Part shown: piece after piece, positions 46,835 to 56,673 of the stretch
How positions within the stretch are numbered: the stretch's first letter is position 1
How the letters are laid out: each line of letters begins with the position of its first letter
Assembly: GCF_020037475.1 (NCBI RefSeq)
Contig: NZ_JAIQDB010000008.1
Span: 42,347-106,346 of the forward strand
DNA: 64,000 nt
Direction: 5' to 3'
Origin: Sutcliffiella deserti
GTDB lineage: Bacteria; Bacillota; Bacilli; Bacillales; Bacillaceae_I
Translations under genes and position numbers: made by a program
The notes under the pieces: generated by a model
Database searches by the model: none
Seen by the model: only the letters and a program-made list of their open reading frames with translations
Told to the model about the DNA's origin: nothing

Positions 46835-47767
46835 CTACTTACCTTTTATTCGCTTTCTTAAATTAAACCCGATGTCAAAGATACCTACCATTCTTATTAT
46901 ATAGAGCAATGGTGGGAGAAGAAAGGATAATATAAGTGTGATGATCGGAACCGCCTTTGGAATTTTCTTCTCATGAGAGATGAAAAACAGGAAAGAAAGT
47001 CCCTGAATGGTCATTAGTAGCATGAGAATATAGGAGAGATTTACGGTTGCTAGATAGATAGTAGAGCCTTTCTCCATTTCAAAGAGGGATAGAAGAAGGA
47101 CTATCAAGTAATACCATAATAAGCTTTTTGGCAGCTCCAGTTCTCGAAAAGGAGGGAAAGGTGTTACATCTACCTTTAATCGTTTAAGGATGAAGCCTGC
47201 AACCAATTGGGATATTAGAGCAAAAATAAAGGCGATTGTAACCAAGCCTGATGGCAACAAATAGATAAAACCATCCATCGTTTCCTGAACAAGGCCCATC
47301 GTTTCTTCTGTATTCTGCTGTCCCGTAAAAGTTGCGAGGGATTCTGCCGTTAAGTATAGCTGGTCCATAGACCCTTCCATTACCTTTTCTATATTAAAAT
47401 CGAATAGTACAATTGCCACAATATATCCCAATAGAAGATTTAGTAAGTATACCCCTGTAGATGCACCAAGTATCACATATCTACTACTCTTCTTAGCAAA
47501 CAGATAGCCCATTACCACTCCGACAGTACTCATTGGAATGCTAAGGCTGAGGGCAGCTATAGATCCTAGTAGTACACTTAAAATATTTGCAGCAACAACA
47601 AACCAGACTCCAGATTTCCAACCATTTCGAATGGTGTAAAGTACAAATGGAACTACCAGCGCAAATAGCGTCACTGTCCCAATAACAGGAACATATAAAG
47701 TCATCAGAAGAAGCAGCAAATATATCCCAAGGAGGCTGGCACCTTCTGTAATATTTTTGGTTTTCAA
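46835..47767 (-). CDS. yybS: YybS-like DUF2232 membrane protein
   Basis: A 310-residue protein with about eight hydrophobic helices ('LLGIYLLLLLMTLYVPVIG', 'VVPFVLYTIRNG', and others), resembling ECF-type S-component folds (DUF2232). Its function is unknown; in Bacillus it sits between gdpP and rpsR. The basic end 'RKRIKGK' faces the cytoplasm. Confidence 0.88.
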   Translation of the reverse strand: MKTKNITEGASLLGIYLLLLLMTLYVPVIGTVTLFALVVPFVLYTIRNGWKSGVWFVVAANILSVLLGSIAALSLSIPMSTVGVVMGYLFAKKSSRYVILGASTGVYLLNLLLGYIVAIVLFDFNIEKVMEGSMDQLYLTAESLATFTGQQNTEETMGLVQETMDGFIYLLPSGLVTIAFIFALISQLVAGFILKRLKVDVTPFPPFRELELPKSLLWYYLIVLLLSLFEMEKGSTIYLATVNLSYILMLLMTIQGLSFLFFISHEKKIPKAVPIITLILSFLLPPLLYIIRMVGIFDIGFNLRKRIKGK

Positions 47768-48022
47768 CGTTCCTAACCTCCATTAATTCTTTAATAAAGG
47801 AACTCTTCGTAAAGATTATTGCTATAAGCCCAAAAAATCAGCATTAGAATTTTTAACTGTAAATTTAAGCGAAAAAGAACAAGTCAGTAACGATTGTACA
47901 GGGCGAAACCACTTTCATAAAAGCAACAACCAGTGCGAAAAGCCTTAATAAGCAATATGTATAGTTTATCCTTAAAATAGTATTACAAACAGAATACAAA
48001 AACAATCATAAACCATTGCTAG
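47768..48022. other. Gap between yybS and rpsR
   Basis: No gene. Contains the likely promoter of yybS, not clearly placed. Confidence 0.35.
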
Positions 48023-48067
48023 CAAAAAGGAAGGCAGCAAGATATTCTCTCACTGCCTTCCTCTTTT
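48023..48067 (-). terminator. Terminator after rpsR
   Basis: GGAAGGCAG pairs with CTGCCTTCC; on the minus strand TTTTT follows. Confidence 0.8.
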
Positions 48068-48083
48068 ATTGTATAGGTGCGTT

Positions 48084-48323
48084 TTATTCACCAGTAACGT
48101 ATGGTAATAATGCCATTTGACGAGCGCGTTTAATCGCGATCGTTAATTTACGTTGATATTTTGCACTAGTTCCTGTTACACGGCGTGGTAAAATCTTACC
48201 GCGCTCAGATACAAACTTTCTTAGTACATCAATCTCTTTGTAATCGATATTTGTAATACCGTTTGCTGTGAAGAAACAAACCTTACGGCGTTTGTTACGT
48301 CCACCTCTGCGTGCTCCTGCCAT
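48084..48323 (-). CDS. rpsR: 30S ribosomal protein S18
   Basis: A 79-residue S18, the standard length, with '[16 protein letters not shown]' and '[14 protein letters not shown]'. The ATG at 48323 (MAGARRGG) has GGAGTG upstream. It forms a heterodimer with S6 on the 30S platform. Last gene of rpsF-ssb-rpsR. Confidence 0.98.
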   Translation of the reverse strand: MAGARRGGRNKRRKVCFFTANGITNIDYKEIDVLRKFVSERGKILPRRVTGTSAKYQRKLTIAIKRARQMALLPYVTGE

Positions 48324-48390
48324 TTTATTCACTCCTTTGCTATAGATTTTTTAGGCTAATGCCTTTTTATCAAAACGATTCCTTCTAAAA

Positions 48391-48918
48391 TTAGAACGGA
48401 AGATCGTCGTCAGAAATATCGATAGGTTGACCATCATTCGCGAATGGATCGTCATCAACACGTGTATAACCTTGGTTGTTGTTATTACTACGTTGGTTCT
48501 GATCGTTCCCAAACGGAGGTGAACCATAGCCTTGATTTTGGTTTGGAGTAGGACGCGATGTGTTTCCAGAACCACCTGAACCCCCAGATCCACCTGATCC
48601 TTTAGGCTCTAAGAACTGAACACCTTCTGCCACTATTTCCGTTACGTATACACGTTTTCCATCTTGGCCTTCATAATTGCGCGTTTGAACTCTGCCGTCC
48701 ACGCCTGCCAGGCTTCCTTTTTTAAGGAAGTTAGCCGCATTTTCCGCTTGTCTTCTCCAAACAACACAGTTTATAAAATCAGCTTCGCGCTCGCCCTGCT
48801 GATTTTGGAACGTACGGTTTACTGCCAAAGTAAAAGTAGCAACCGCCACTCCACTTGGGGTATAGCGCAACTCAGGGTCTTTCGTTAAGCGACCCACTAA
48901 TACTACGCGATTTAACAT
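48391..48918 (-). CDS. ssb: Single-stranded DNA-binding protein
   Basis: A 175-residue SSB. The OB fold begins '[20 protein letters not shown]' and ends ~105. A G/N/Q-rich linker and the acidic tip DISDDDLPF bind partner proteins. Start at 48918 behind AAGGAGGAG; an upstream ATG lies in the gap to rpsF. Corresponds to SsbA of B. subtilis. Confidence 0.98.
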   Translation of the reverse strand: MLNRVVLVGRLTKDPELRYTPSGVAVATFTLAVNRTFQNQQGEREADFINCVVWRRQAENAANFLKKGSLAGVDGRVQTRNYEGQDGKRVYVTEIVAEGVQFLEPKGSGGSGGSGGSGNTSRPTPNQNQGYGSPPFGNDQNQRSNNNNQGYTRVDDDPFANDGQPIDISDDDLPF

Positions 48919-48963
48919 CAGAACCACTCCTCCTTGAGACGACGTCCGTGAAGAGGACAACTA

Positions 48964-49254
48964 TTATTTTTCTTCTTTTTTAACAACAATATGGCGAATG
49001 ATATCTTCGCTGATTTTAGCTAGACGATCAAACTCTTGAACTGCAGCTGGCTCAGTTGCCACGTTTACTATCATATAGTAACCGTCACGAAAATCATTGA
49101 TTTCGTAAGCTAGGCGGCGTTTGCCCCACTCTTTTGAATCGGAAATTTCTGCACCGTTATCAGTTAAGATTGTGTTGAAACGTTCTACTAGAGCTTTTTT
49201 AGCGTCTTCCTCAATGTTTGGACGGATGATATACATAATTTCGTACTTGCTCAT
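48964..49254 (-). CDS. rpsF: 30S ribosomal protein S6
   Basis: A 96-residue S6, '[17 protein letters not shown]' and '[14 protein letters not shown]'. The ATG at 49254 has AAAGGAGGTG. First gene of rpsF-ssb-rpsR, with an autoregulatory-type leader. Confidence 0.98.
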   Translation of the reverse strand: MSKYEIMYIIRPNIEEDAKKALVERFNTILTDNGAEISDSKEWGKRRLAYEINDFRDGYYMIVNVATEPAAVQEFDRLAKISEDIIRHIVVKKEEK

Positions 49255-49261
49255 CACTGTC

Positions 49262-49300
49262 ACCTCCTTTTGGTCTAAACGGCCCTCAATGGGCAAGGAG
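49262..49300 (-). promoter_or_regulatory. Putative S6:S18-binding leader of rpsF
   Basis: CTCCTT pairs with AAGGAG of the ribosome binding site, enclosing a GCCC-loop-GGGC hairpin and a bulge containing CCG. This has the form of the S6:S18 autoregulatory RNA, where the dimer would block rpsF translation. Assigned by eye. Confidence 0.6.
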
Positions 49301-49372
49301 CAATCAATTATAAATAATCATTACTCACAAATTTAGATTATAGCAGAATACATGTCTATTTGCAAATATGCC

Positions 49373-50473
49373 TTAGACATTAAAACGGAAATGTATGACA
49401 TCTCCATCTTTCACCAAATACTCTTTACCTTCTAAACGGACTTTTCCTGCTTCTTTCGCAGCTACCATTGTCCCAGCAGTCACAAGATCTTCATAAGATA
49501 CTGTCTCTGCACGAATAAATCCACGTTCGAAGTCTGTATGAATCACTCCCGCACACTGTGGCGCCTTCATTCCGCTCTTAAATGTCCAAGCACGAACTTC
49601 TTGCACGCCTGCTGTAAAATAAGTCGCCAAACCTAATAGGTTGTAGGCTGCACGGATAAGCTGATCTAGTCCAGATTCTTCTATCCCAAGCTCTTCTAAG
49701 AACATGGCTTTCTCATCTGCATCAAGTTCGACTATCTCTGACTCAATTTTTGCACAAACGGTAATAACCTCTGCATCATCCTTTGCAGCAAACTCACGAA
49801 CCTGCTTCACATAATCATTGTCCGATGTATCAGCCACATCATCTTCCCCGACATTGGCCACGTACAATACTGGCTTGCTCGTTAAAAGATGCATCCCTTT
49901 TAAATATTTCACTTGCTCATCTGTCACTTCTACCGTACGAGCAGGCAACTCTTGCTCAAGAGCTTCTTTCACTTTTACCAAAACCTCATGCTCAAGGACA
50001 GCATCTTTATCTTTTTGTTTAGCTAATTTGCCAACACGCTCTAAACGCTTATCAACAGATTCTAAATCCGCTAAAATCAATTCCAGGTTAATGGTTTCAA
50101 TATCAGAGATAGGATCTACCCCACCCGAAACATGCGTAATATTGTCATCTGCAAAACAACGAACAACATGACAAATCGCGTCCACTTGTCGGATATGAGA
50201 CAAGAACTTATTTCCAAGCCCTTCTCCTTTACTAGCACCTTTAACAATTCCTGCAATATCCGTAAACTCAAAATGAGTAGGTACGGTCTTTTTCGGTTTA
50301 ACTAACTCTGTCAATTTTTGCAAACGCTCATCAGGAACATCTACAATCCCGACATTTGGATCTATTGTACAAAATGGGTAGTTGGCAGACTCTGCCCCCG
50401 CTTGTGTAATCGCATTAAAAAGCGTTGATTTCCCTACATTTGGAAGACCAACGATACCAGCTGTTAAAGCCAT
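49373..50473 (-). CDS. ychF: YchF/EngD-type OBG-family ATPase
   Basis: A 366-residue protein. 'GIVGLPNVGKSTLFNAI' is the P-loop, 'DPNVGIVDVPDERL' the switch region, 'FTDIAGIVKGASKGEGLG' G3, and a variant NVGEDD G4 typical of ATP-preferring YchF. A coiled coil and TGS domain complete it. Acts with ribosomes, role incompletely defined. Start at 50473 behind TAGGAGTG. Confidence 0.97.
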   Translation of the reverse strand: MALTAGIVGLPNVGKSTLFNAITQAGAESANYPFCTIDPNVGIVDVPDERLQKLTELVKPKKTVPTHFEFTDIAGIVKGASKGEGLGNKFLSHIRQVDAICHVVRCFADDNITHVSGGVDPISDIETINLELILADLESVDKRLERVGKLAKQKDKDAVLEHEVLVKVKEALEQELPARTVEVTDEQVKYLKGMHLLTSKPVLYVANVGEDDVADTSDNDYVKQVREFAAKDDAEVITVCAKIESEIVELDADEKAMFLEELGIEESGLDQLIRAAYNLLGLATYFTAGVQEVRAWTFKSGMKAPQCAGVIHTDFERGFIRAETVSYEDLVTAGTMVAAKEAGKVRLEGKEYLVKDGDVIHFRFNV

Positions 50474-50520
50474 CTTATCCACTCCTAACTTTCCGCTAAC
50501 ACATATTTCAATCTCCCACA

Positions 50521-51805
50521 ATTATAGATACAACCCACCAAAAAGACAAGTCGTTTATTCTCCCACCAAAAACAAAAACCAAAAAAACCCAAAAACAAAA
50601 CCCGAAACCCAAATTACCCAAACCACTTCCACCAAACCACCTAAAAACCCCAACCCTCCTCCAAGCCAAAGCGCCCCAAGCGCTTCGCTACCCCAAACCA
50701 ACCTTCCCCCGCCTCTCCAAACCTCCCCAAACACCACCAACCTACCTCCCCAACTCCTCCAACTAAACACCGCACCGCAGCCTGGTGCCCGACCCTTACA
50801 GCCGCCTAAACCTCAACACCACTCGGCAAGCGCTACCCTCCCAACCTAAACACCACCAACCAACCTCCCCAACTCCTCCAACTAAACACCCCACCGCAGC
50901 CTGGGGCCCGACCCTTACAGCCGCCTAAACCTAAACACCACTCGGCAAGCCCTACCCTCCCAACCTAAACACCACCAACCACGCACGGGTCAGGCCCCGG
51001 TCTTAAGCCTCCCACCCCCAACCTTACTCCCCCACCACCAACCCAAAAACCTAATTTCCCAACCCCGCCACCAAGCCAAAGCGCCCCAAGCGCTTCGCTA
51101 CCCCAATCCAACCTTCCCCCGCCTCTCCAAACCTCCCCCAACACCACCAACCTACCTCCCCAACTCCTCCAACTAAACACCCCACCGCAGCCTGGGGCCC
51201 GACCCTTACAGCCGCCTAAACCTAAACACCACTCGGCAAGCCCTACCCTCCCAACCTAAACACCACCAACCACGCAAGGGTCAGGCCCCGGTCTTAAGCC
51301 TCCCACCCCAAACCTAACTCCCCCACCACCATCCCAAAAACCTAATTACCCAACCCCTCCTCCAAGCCTAAGCGCCCCAAGCGCTTCGCGACACACAACC
51401 AACCTTCCCCCGCCTCTCCAAACCTCCGAAAACACCACCAACCTCGCAAGGGTCAGGCCCCGGTCTTAAGCCTCCCACCCCAAACCTTACTCCCCCACCA
51501 CCAACCCAAAAACCTAATTACCCAACCCCTCCTCCAAGCCAAAGCGCCCCAAGCGCTTCGCTACTCAAAACCAACCTTCCCCCGCCTCTCCAAACCTCCT
51601 AAAACACCACCAACCTACCTCCCCAACTCCTCCAACTAAACACCCCACCGCTGCCTGGGGCCTGACCCTTCACCCACACAAACCTAAACACCACTCGACA
51701 CGCCCTACCCTCCCAACCTAAAAACCACCAACCACCCAAGGGTCAGGCCCCGGTCTTAAGCCTCCCACCCCAAACCTAACTCCCCCACCACCAACCTCAA
51801 AAAAA
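50521..51805. repeat. Strand-asymmetric C/A-rich repeat block
   Basis: Almost 1.3 kb of (+)-strand C/A-rich, G-poor sequence, with four irregular copies of a complex unit. Landmark CCAAGCC...GCGCCCCAAGCGCTTCGC occurs at about 50661, 51071, 51362 and 51534. Between them recur GCAGCCTGGGGCCCGACCCTT and AAGGGTCAGGCCCCGGTCTTAAG, which form inverted pairs. The minus strand is G-rich. It contains no credible gene. Confidence 0.9.
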
Positions 51806-51815
51806 CCCACAAAAA

Positions 51816-51842
51816 AAAACAGCCCCCAAAAGAAGCTGTTCT
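51816..51842 (-). terminator. Terminator after the DUF951 gene
   Basis: AACAGCTTCTTTTGGGGGCTGTT followed by TTTTTTT on the minus strand. Confidence 0.8.
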
Positions 51843-51846
51843 CCAA

Positions 51847-51862
51847 TGTTCCACGTGAAACT
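51847..51862. promoter_or_regulatory. parS site at the DUF951 stop
   Basis: TGTTCCACGTGAAACT differs from the consensus by one base at the end. It overlaps the stop codon of the DUF951 gene. Confidence 0.8.
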
Positions 51863-52061
51863 ATTCCGCTTCACTTCGAACCAATATCTTTTTAATTTTC
51901 CTCGTAAATTCCTTCCGCGGCATCATAACAGAATGCTGACACCCTTCGCACTTTATCCTAATATCCATTCCCATTCGAACAACTTTCCAACGATTCGTTC
52001 CACATGGATGTGCTTTCTTCATTTCAACTACATCATTTAAACCAAATATTTTATCATTCAA
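51861..52061 (-). CDS. DUF951 small zinc-ribbon-like protein
   Basis: A 66-residue DUF951 protein: 'FGLNDVVEMKKAHPCGTNRW' and 'DIRIKCEGCQHSVMMPR'. Three cysteines suggest a metal or nucleic-acid role; function unknown. TTG start at 52061 behind GGGGG. Common in this order next to ychF and mscS-type genes in Firmicutes. Confidence 0.9.
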   Translation of the reverse strand: MNDKIFGLNDVVEMKKAHPCGTNRWKVVRMGMDIRIKCEGCQHSVMMPRKEFTRKIKKILVRSEAE

Positions 52062-52132
52062 CTATAAGACCCCCATCTGTTTAATTATTTATCTATAGAT
52101 AAGGAATTTAATGGACCAATTTCCTAACAAAT

Positions 52133-53011
52133 TTAATGACCTTTTTCTGTCGCAGGCTCGCGATTATAGAGCACAAGGCGTGGGAAAGGAATCTCAATTC
52201 CGTGTTCATCTAAGTGGACTTTCACTTCTTTCCTTATTTTGCGAGCAATATGCCAGTGTTTCATCGGCAGCGTTTCACATATAATGCGTAAAACTACTTC
52301 AGAATTACCAAGGGTTTGCACTCCCAATAATTCCGGAGGTTGGACAATTTCTTCATATTTTAATGGTAATTCCACTAGAAGTGCTTGAATAACCCGCTCC
52401 GCTTCCTCAATTTCACCTTCATAAGCAATACTTACATCCACGATTGCAATACTATTATGAATGGAAAAGTTTGTTACTTCTACAATACTGCCATTAGGTA
52501 GGATATGCAATTCCCCTGTCCAACTTTTAATCTTGGTTGTCCGTAATCCAATTTCCTCAACCACACCTTCAAATGTACCAGTTCTTATATAATCACCCAC
52601 CGAAAATTGATCCTCGAAAATAATGAAAAAGCCAGTAATAATATCACGCACAAGATTCTGCGCGCCAAAACCCACAGCCAATCCTACAATACCTGCACCA
52701 GCAAGCAATGCCCTTACATCAATATGTACAATATCTAATACCATAATAAAGGCCATAAAGTAGATAACATAGGAAATGATGTTTTCCATTAATTTTACTA
52801 AGGTTGTCTCACGCCTGATTGAAACTTGAATAGGACCTTTTGCTCTAAGTTTAACGAAGTTCCTAATAAGCGTTTTCCCAAACCTTATAATTAACCCTGA
52901 AACTAGGATGATTACAATAATTTTTAGGAACCCTTCCCCAATGCTCAACCAAAGTTCCTCATTTGTTAAGGACTCATTTAGTCTACTGATAATGCGATTG
53001 ATCCAATTCAT
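52133..53011 (-). CDS. Small-conductance mechanosensitive channel (MscS family)
   Basis: A 292-residue MscS. Three helices; TM3 pore with 'LLAGAGIVGLAVGFGAQNLV' showing the A/G packing, then the beta domain 'FSVGDYIRTGTFEGVVEEIGL' and the C-terminal alpha/beta part. Opens on hypo-osmotic shock. Resembles B. subtilis YyaF-neighbour YyaE/YkuT-type channels; no exact symbol given. Confidence 0.95.
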   Translation of the reverse strand: MNWINRIISRLNESLTNEELWLSIGEGFLKIIVIILVSGLIIRFGKTLIRNFVKLRAKGPIQVSIRRETTLVKLMENIISYVIYFMAFIMVLDIVHIDVRALLAGAGIVGLAVGFGAQNLVRDIITGFFIIFEDQFSVGDYIRTGTFEGVVEEIGLRTTKIKSWTGELHILPNGSIVEVTNFSIHNSIAIVDVSIAYEGEIEEAERVIQALLVELPLKYEEIVQPPELLGVQTLGNSEVVLRIICETLPMKHWHIARKIRKEVKVHLDEHGIEIPFPRLVLYNREPATEKGH

Positions 53012-53121
53012 TCGTCCTTCAACCTTTACTAAATAGTTTATTTCCTTGCCTTTATACCTTTATTTTACATAGTTCTATCATAACCATCAATAACGTTTTT
53101 CACTAACTTACTCATATGTAC

Positions 53122-54138
53122 CTACCAACTTTCTCTGTTGGTAATAGGGTAGAGTAAAATACAAACGAGAAGATAAAGATTGATTAAGCCAAATAATGGG
53201 TAAAGTATTGCTACAAGAACAGAAAAACCAAATGCTGTGAAGGGTACCATACACGCTAGCATGATAATACATATTCCCCAAAGCGGGAGTGGAAAGCTTT
53301 CTCTAAATCTAGTTACAAGACCAAGTAGCCCAGAGGCGGCAGTGGTATAAATGGCAACCCACAGAAGAAGTGTCATGATGAATATCATGTAATAAGGGTA
53401 GCTTTGCACTATTGCAAAAAGAGGAATTTCAAAAAATTCAAGTTTACTTTGAACAATAAGCAGCGTTTGGTTGTAAAAAAGAGAAATTCCTCCTAAAATC
53501 ACACCACTTCCAATACTTGCAATGAGTACTTCACCTCTAGTTTTGACTTCCTTCCCTATAACGGAGAGTACAGCAACTAGTGGCAAGACATTAAGTGCAG
53601 TAAAAGTGAAAGCTGCAGGCCAATTGCTTTGATTCTTATTTGTAAAAGAAAAAGCAAAAGGTTCCGAGGAAATCGTACGAAATAGAACAAAAGCCAAAAC
53701 AAGAATGATGACGGGAATTATTACAACATTGACTGTAATCATTCCTTTTACATCATAGATAAACAAACTAATAAGTAAAAGGCATATAATTGCAATCCCT
53801 GCCCAATAGGGAATAAAAAATACCTTTAAAGCCTCTCCTGCCCCAGCTAACATAACAATAGTGGTCGTGAATAAATAAACGACAATGATTACATTATAAA
53901 GTTTCGATATTTTTGGTCCAACTAATTTTTCTAAAACCGGCAGAAAGTGTTCCGATTGTACATTGCGGCTAATTCTCAATACTACATAGCAGGCAATAGT
54001 AAAGAAAATAGTGAATAATAAAATAGCTAGTCCGCTTTCTGCGCCAAAAAATTCCCATAGTTCACGCCCAGATGCATATCCTGCACCAATTACAGTACCT
54101 AAAATTAAAAACATCCAACGAAATCCACTTTTCCACAT
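53122..54138 (-). CDS. YkvI-family membrane transporter
   Basis: A 338-residue protein with about ten helices. 'TVIGAGYASGRELWEFFG' at the N-terminus is characteristic of YkvI-type proteins with an APC/BCCT-like fold. Substrate not known. Transcribed divergently from yyaC. Confidence 0.85.
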   Translation of the reverse strand: MWKSGFRWMFLILGTVIGAGYASGRELWEFFGAESGLAILLFTIFFTIACYVVLRISRNVQSEHFLPVLEKLVGPKISKLYNVIIVVYLFTTTIVMLAGAGEALKVFFIPYWAGIAIICLLLISLFIYDVKGMITVNVVIIPVIILVLAFVLFRTISSEPFAFSFTNKNQSNWPAAFTFTALNVLPLVAVLSVIGKEVKTRGEVLIASIGSGVILGGISLFYNQTLLIVQSKLEFFEIPLFAIVQSYPYYMIFIMTLLLWVAIYTTAASGLLGLVTRFRESFPLPLWGICIIMLACMVPFTAFGFSVLVAILYPLFGLINLYLLVCILLYPITNRESW

Positions 54139-54236
54139 TACATTTTACCTCCCACCATCAATAAACCGCAAAGTGCACGTATAGTTTCCAATAAATAGTC
54201 GTATACTGTTACTACTATTAAGAAGGAGTGGAACCT

Positions 54237-54875
54237 ATGAATCTTAAATCTAATTTTTTCGAGAAGAAAGGAGGCAATATTCGTATTGCTCATGATGAAG
54301 TAAATGCATCTAAAGAGATTGCTATTACTTTAAAATCCAACCTTCCTTCTAGCTCGGTACTTCGTCCAATCGTATTTATTTGTATCGGTACCGACCGTTC
54401 CACTGGAGATTCATTCGGTCCACTTGTAGGAACAAAATTAGAAGAATTTAAACTTCATTCTATTCATGTATATGGTACTTTGGACGACCCTATTCATGCA
54501 GTTAACTTAGAAGATAAATTAGCAGAGATTCATTCACAGCATTTTAACCCATATATAATTGCCATTGATGCATGCTTAGGTAGATTGAAAAGTGTTGGAC
54601 AGCTAACTGTAGGAGACGGGCCAGTTATGCCAGGGGCTGGAGTGAAAAAGGATCTTCCACCGGTTGGAGATATTCATATTACAGGAATCGTCAATGTAAG
54701 TGGTTTTATGGAGTTTTTTGTTTTACAAAATACTAGACTTAGTCTTGTGATGAAAATGGCGAAGGTAGTAGCAAGGGCTATTCAGGATCTCGATCTCTCC
54801 TTAGAACGCAAAAGCTTTCTAGCTGATACAGCCAAAAAAAGTATAGAAACCCCTCCCGCGCATCTTCAAGAATAA
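54237..54875 (+). CDS. yyaC: YyaC, GPR-like spore protease family protein
   Basis: A 212-residue protein with 'FICIGTDRSTGDSFGPLVG', 'VYGTLDDPIHAVNL', 'IIAIDACLGR', 'GPVMPGAGVKKDLPPVGDIH'. These match YyaC, related to the germination protease GPR, expressed in sporulation. It is the only plus-strand core gene, as in B. subtilis. The ATG at 54237 has AAGGAGTG; a GTG three codons upstream lies in that site. A forespore promoter is expected but not placed. Confidence 0.92.
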   Translation: MNLKSNFFEKKGGNIRIAHDEVNASKEIAITLKSNLPSSSVLRPIVFICIGTDRSTGDSFGPLVGTKLEEFKLHSIHVYGTLDDPIHAVNLEDKLAEIHSQHFNPYIIAIDACLGRLKSVGQLTVGDGPVMPGAGVKKDLPPVGDIHITGIVNVSGFMEFFVLQNTRLSLVMKMAKVVARAIQDLDLSLERKSFLADTAKKSIETPPAHLQE

Positions 54876-55002
54876 TTATTAGTTTGTAGTGATTTTTAAA
54901 GTTTGTTTTCGCTTTGTTGTTGATTCATGTTTTTTCAGCAACGAATTTTTAAAAAAGCCAAACAAAAAAGGACTGATATGAATAGCAGCCCTTTCTATCT
55001 AC

Positions 55003-55707
55003 TTAAAAATATAAATACTGAACTAGAACAAGTGAGGCCGCCACAAGCAAACCTGGCAAAAGGTTCGCAACTCTAATGGATGTAAGACCGAGAATATTAA
55101 GACCAATCGCCATAATCATGACTCCACCTGTAGCTGTTATTTCAAAAATAAAAAGTTCCAATAATTCTTCAGGTACAAATAAATTAATTTGTGTCGCAAA
55201 TAGTGCAATGACACCTTGATATAGCATCACGGGAATCGCAGAAAAAAGCACACCAATTCCAAGAGTGGAAGCCAACACGATACTAGTAAAACCATCAATA
55301 ATTGACTTAGTATAGAGAACTTGATGATCACCTCTAAGTCCACTGTCCAATGAGCCAACAACAGCCATGGCACCAATGACAAAGATTAAAGTCGCAGTAA
55401 CAAAACCTTTTGAAACGGACCCATGCTGACCGGTTCCCACTTTCTTTTCAATCCACAAACCTATTTGATTGAGCTTTTTATCCAAGTCAACCCATTCTCC
55501 AATCACTGCTCCAAGAACTAAGCTGATGATGACAATTAGAAATTCATTGCTCTGAAATCCCATTTGAGTACCAAGCAAAAATACAGCTAACCCAATCACT
55601 TTCATGACCGTTTCCTTTGTTTTTTCCGGTATTCGGGTAAAGAGTCTTCCTAATAGTGTACCAGCAATAATACATATTCCATTAACAATGGTCCCTAATA
55701 AAACCAT
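55003..55707 (-). CDS. DUF554 membrane protein (YdfK-like)
   Basis: A 234-residue protein with about seven helices and 'GTIVNGICIIAGTLLGRLF' plus 'LGAVIGEWVDLDKKL', characteristic of DUF554. Function unknown. Conserved next to spo0J in some Bacilli. Confidence 0.9.
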   Translation of the reverse strand: MVLLGTIVNGICIIAGTLLGRLFTRIPEKTKETVMKVIGLAVFLLGTQMGFQSNEFLIVIISLVLGAVIGEWVDLDKKLNQIGLWIEKKVGTGQHGSVSKGFVTATLIFVIGAMAVVGSLDSGLRGDHQVLYTKSIIDGFTSIVLASTLGIGVLFSAIPVMLYQGVIALFATQINLFVPEELLELFIFEITATGGVMIMAIGLNILGLTSIRVANLLPGLLVAASLVLVQYLYF

Positions 55708-55784
55708 AGCATTATCCCCATTTCATTTTTCTTTCTTACTAATTACAAAAACAATTCTAACTTTGATTCAACCATTAGGATAAA

Positions 55785-55826
55785 AAAAGCAAACCATCTA
55801 AACCTTGAGATGGTTTGCTTTTTTTC
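55785..55826 (-). terminator. Terminator after spo0J
   Basis: AAAGCAAACCATCT pairs with AGATGGTTTGCTTT with T runs on both sides, so possibly bidirectional. Confidence 0.85.
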
Positions 55827-56673
55827 ATTCAGATTGAGCCAATAGCTCTAATAATCGATTTAGATCATCATCTGAAAAGAATTCAATTTCTATCTTCCCT
55901 TTATTCTTGGAACGTTTAATAAAAACCGAAGTTCCAAATTTATCGCGTAGATGGGATTCCTGATCTTTTAGAAATATATCGGTTTCGCCAGTTACCTTTT
56001 TTGTTTCACGTGGAACATTCTCATTTATTTGTTGTATTAACTGTTCTAATTGGCGTACATTTAAATGCTCATCTACCACTTTATCAATCAAAGCTTTAAG
56101 CTTTTCTTTCTTCTTTAACCCTAGAAGAGCACGACCATGCCCCATGGATAGTTTTCCTTCATTCATTAGCTCTTGCACATAATTAGGAAGCGTAAGTAAG
56201 CGCACATGGTTTGCAATATGTGGTCTGCTTTTTCCTAGCCTACTTGCGAGCTGTTCTTGGGTAAGATCGAGCTTTGCCATTAAAGACTGGTAAGCTGCTG
56301 CCTCTTCTATCGGTGTCAAATCCTCGCGTTGTAAATTTTCCAGTAACGCTAATTCCATCATTTGCTTTTCGGATAATTCTCGAATAACCACCGGAACTTT
56401 TGTTAACTTTGCTTCTTTAGCTGCACGGAATCTGCGTTCACCTACCACAATTTCAAAGCCTTTAATGCTTTTACGGACAATAATGGGCTGAAGAATTCCA
56501 TGTTGAAGAATGGATTCCTTTAATTCCTGAATTGCCTCTTTTTCAAAAATCTTACGAGGCTGATATGGATTAGGACGGACGTCCTTTATATCAATTTCTT
56601 GTACGGTCTCTTCTTTGGAAGCTTCAATGGAAGGAAATAAAGCGTTTATGCCTTTACCTAATCCTTTACCCAT
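55825..56673 (-). CDS. spo0J: Spo0J (ParB) chromosome-partition CTPase
   Basis: A 282-residue ParB. 'VRPNPYQPRKIFEKEAIQEL', 'GEKRFRA'-type 'VVGERRFRAAKEAKL' (CTP and catalytic box), 'ALLENLQREDLTPIEEA', and an HTH ('TQEQLASRLGKSRPHIANHVRLL') for parS. The C-terminal part dimerises. Loads SMC at the origin and controls Soj. Contains an exact parS within the gene. Overlaps soj by 8 bp. Confidence 0.97.
   Translation of the reverse strand: MGKGLGKGINALFPSIEASKEETVQEIDIKDVRPNPYQPRKIFEKEAIQELKESILQHGILQPIIVRKSIKGFEIVVGERRFRAAKEAKLTKVPVVIRELSEKQMMELALLENLQREDLTPIEEAAAYQSLMAKLDLTQEQLASRLGKSRPHIANHVRLLTLPNYVQELMNEGKLSMGHGRALLGLKKKEKLKALIDKVVDEHLNVRQLEQLIQQINENVPRETKKVTGETDIFLKDQESHLRDKFGTSVFIKRSKNKGKIEIEFFSDDDLNRLLELLAQSE
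56002..56017. promoter_or_regulatory. parS site within spo0J
   Basis: TGTTTCACGTGGAACA, the exact complement of the consensus TGTTCCACGTGAAACA. Confidence 0.95.

Noticed and set aside
50555..50770. A minus-strand reading frame (and its twin at 50965-51180) in the repeat block
   Set aside because: Both translate the same repeat into W/G/V-rich low-complexity peptides with no ribosome binding site; they arise from G-rich strand bias.
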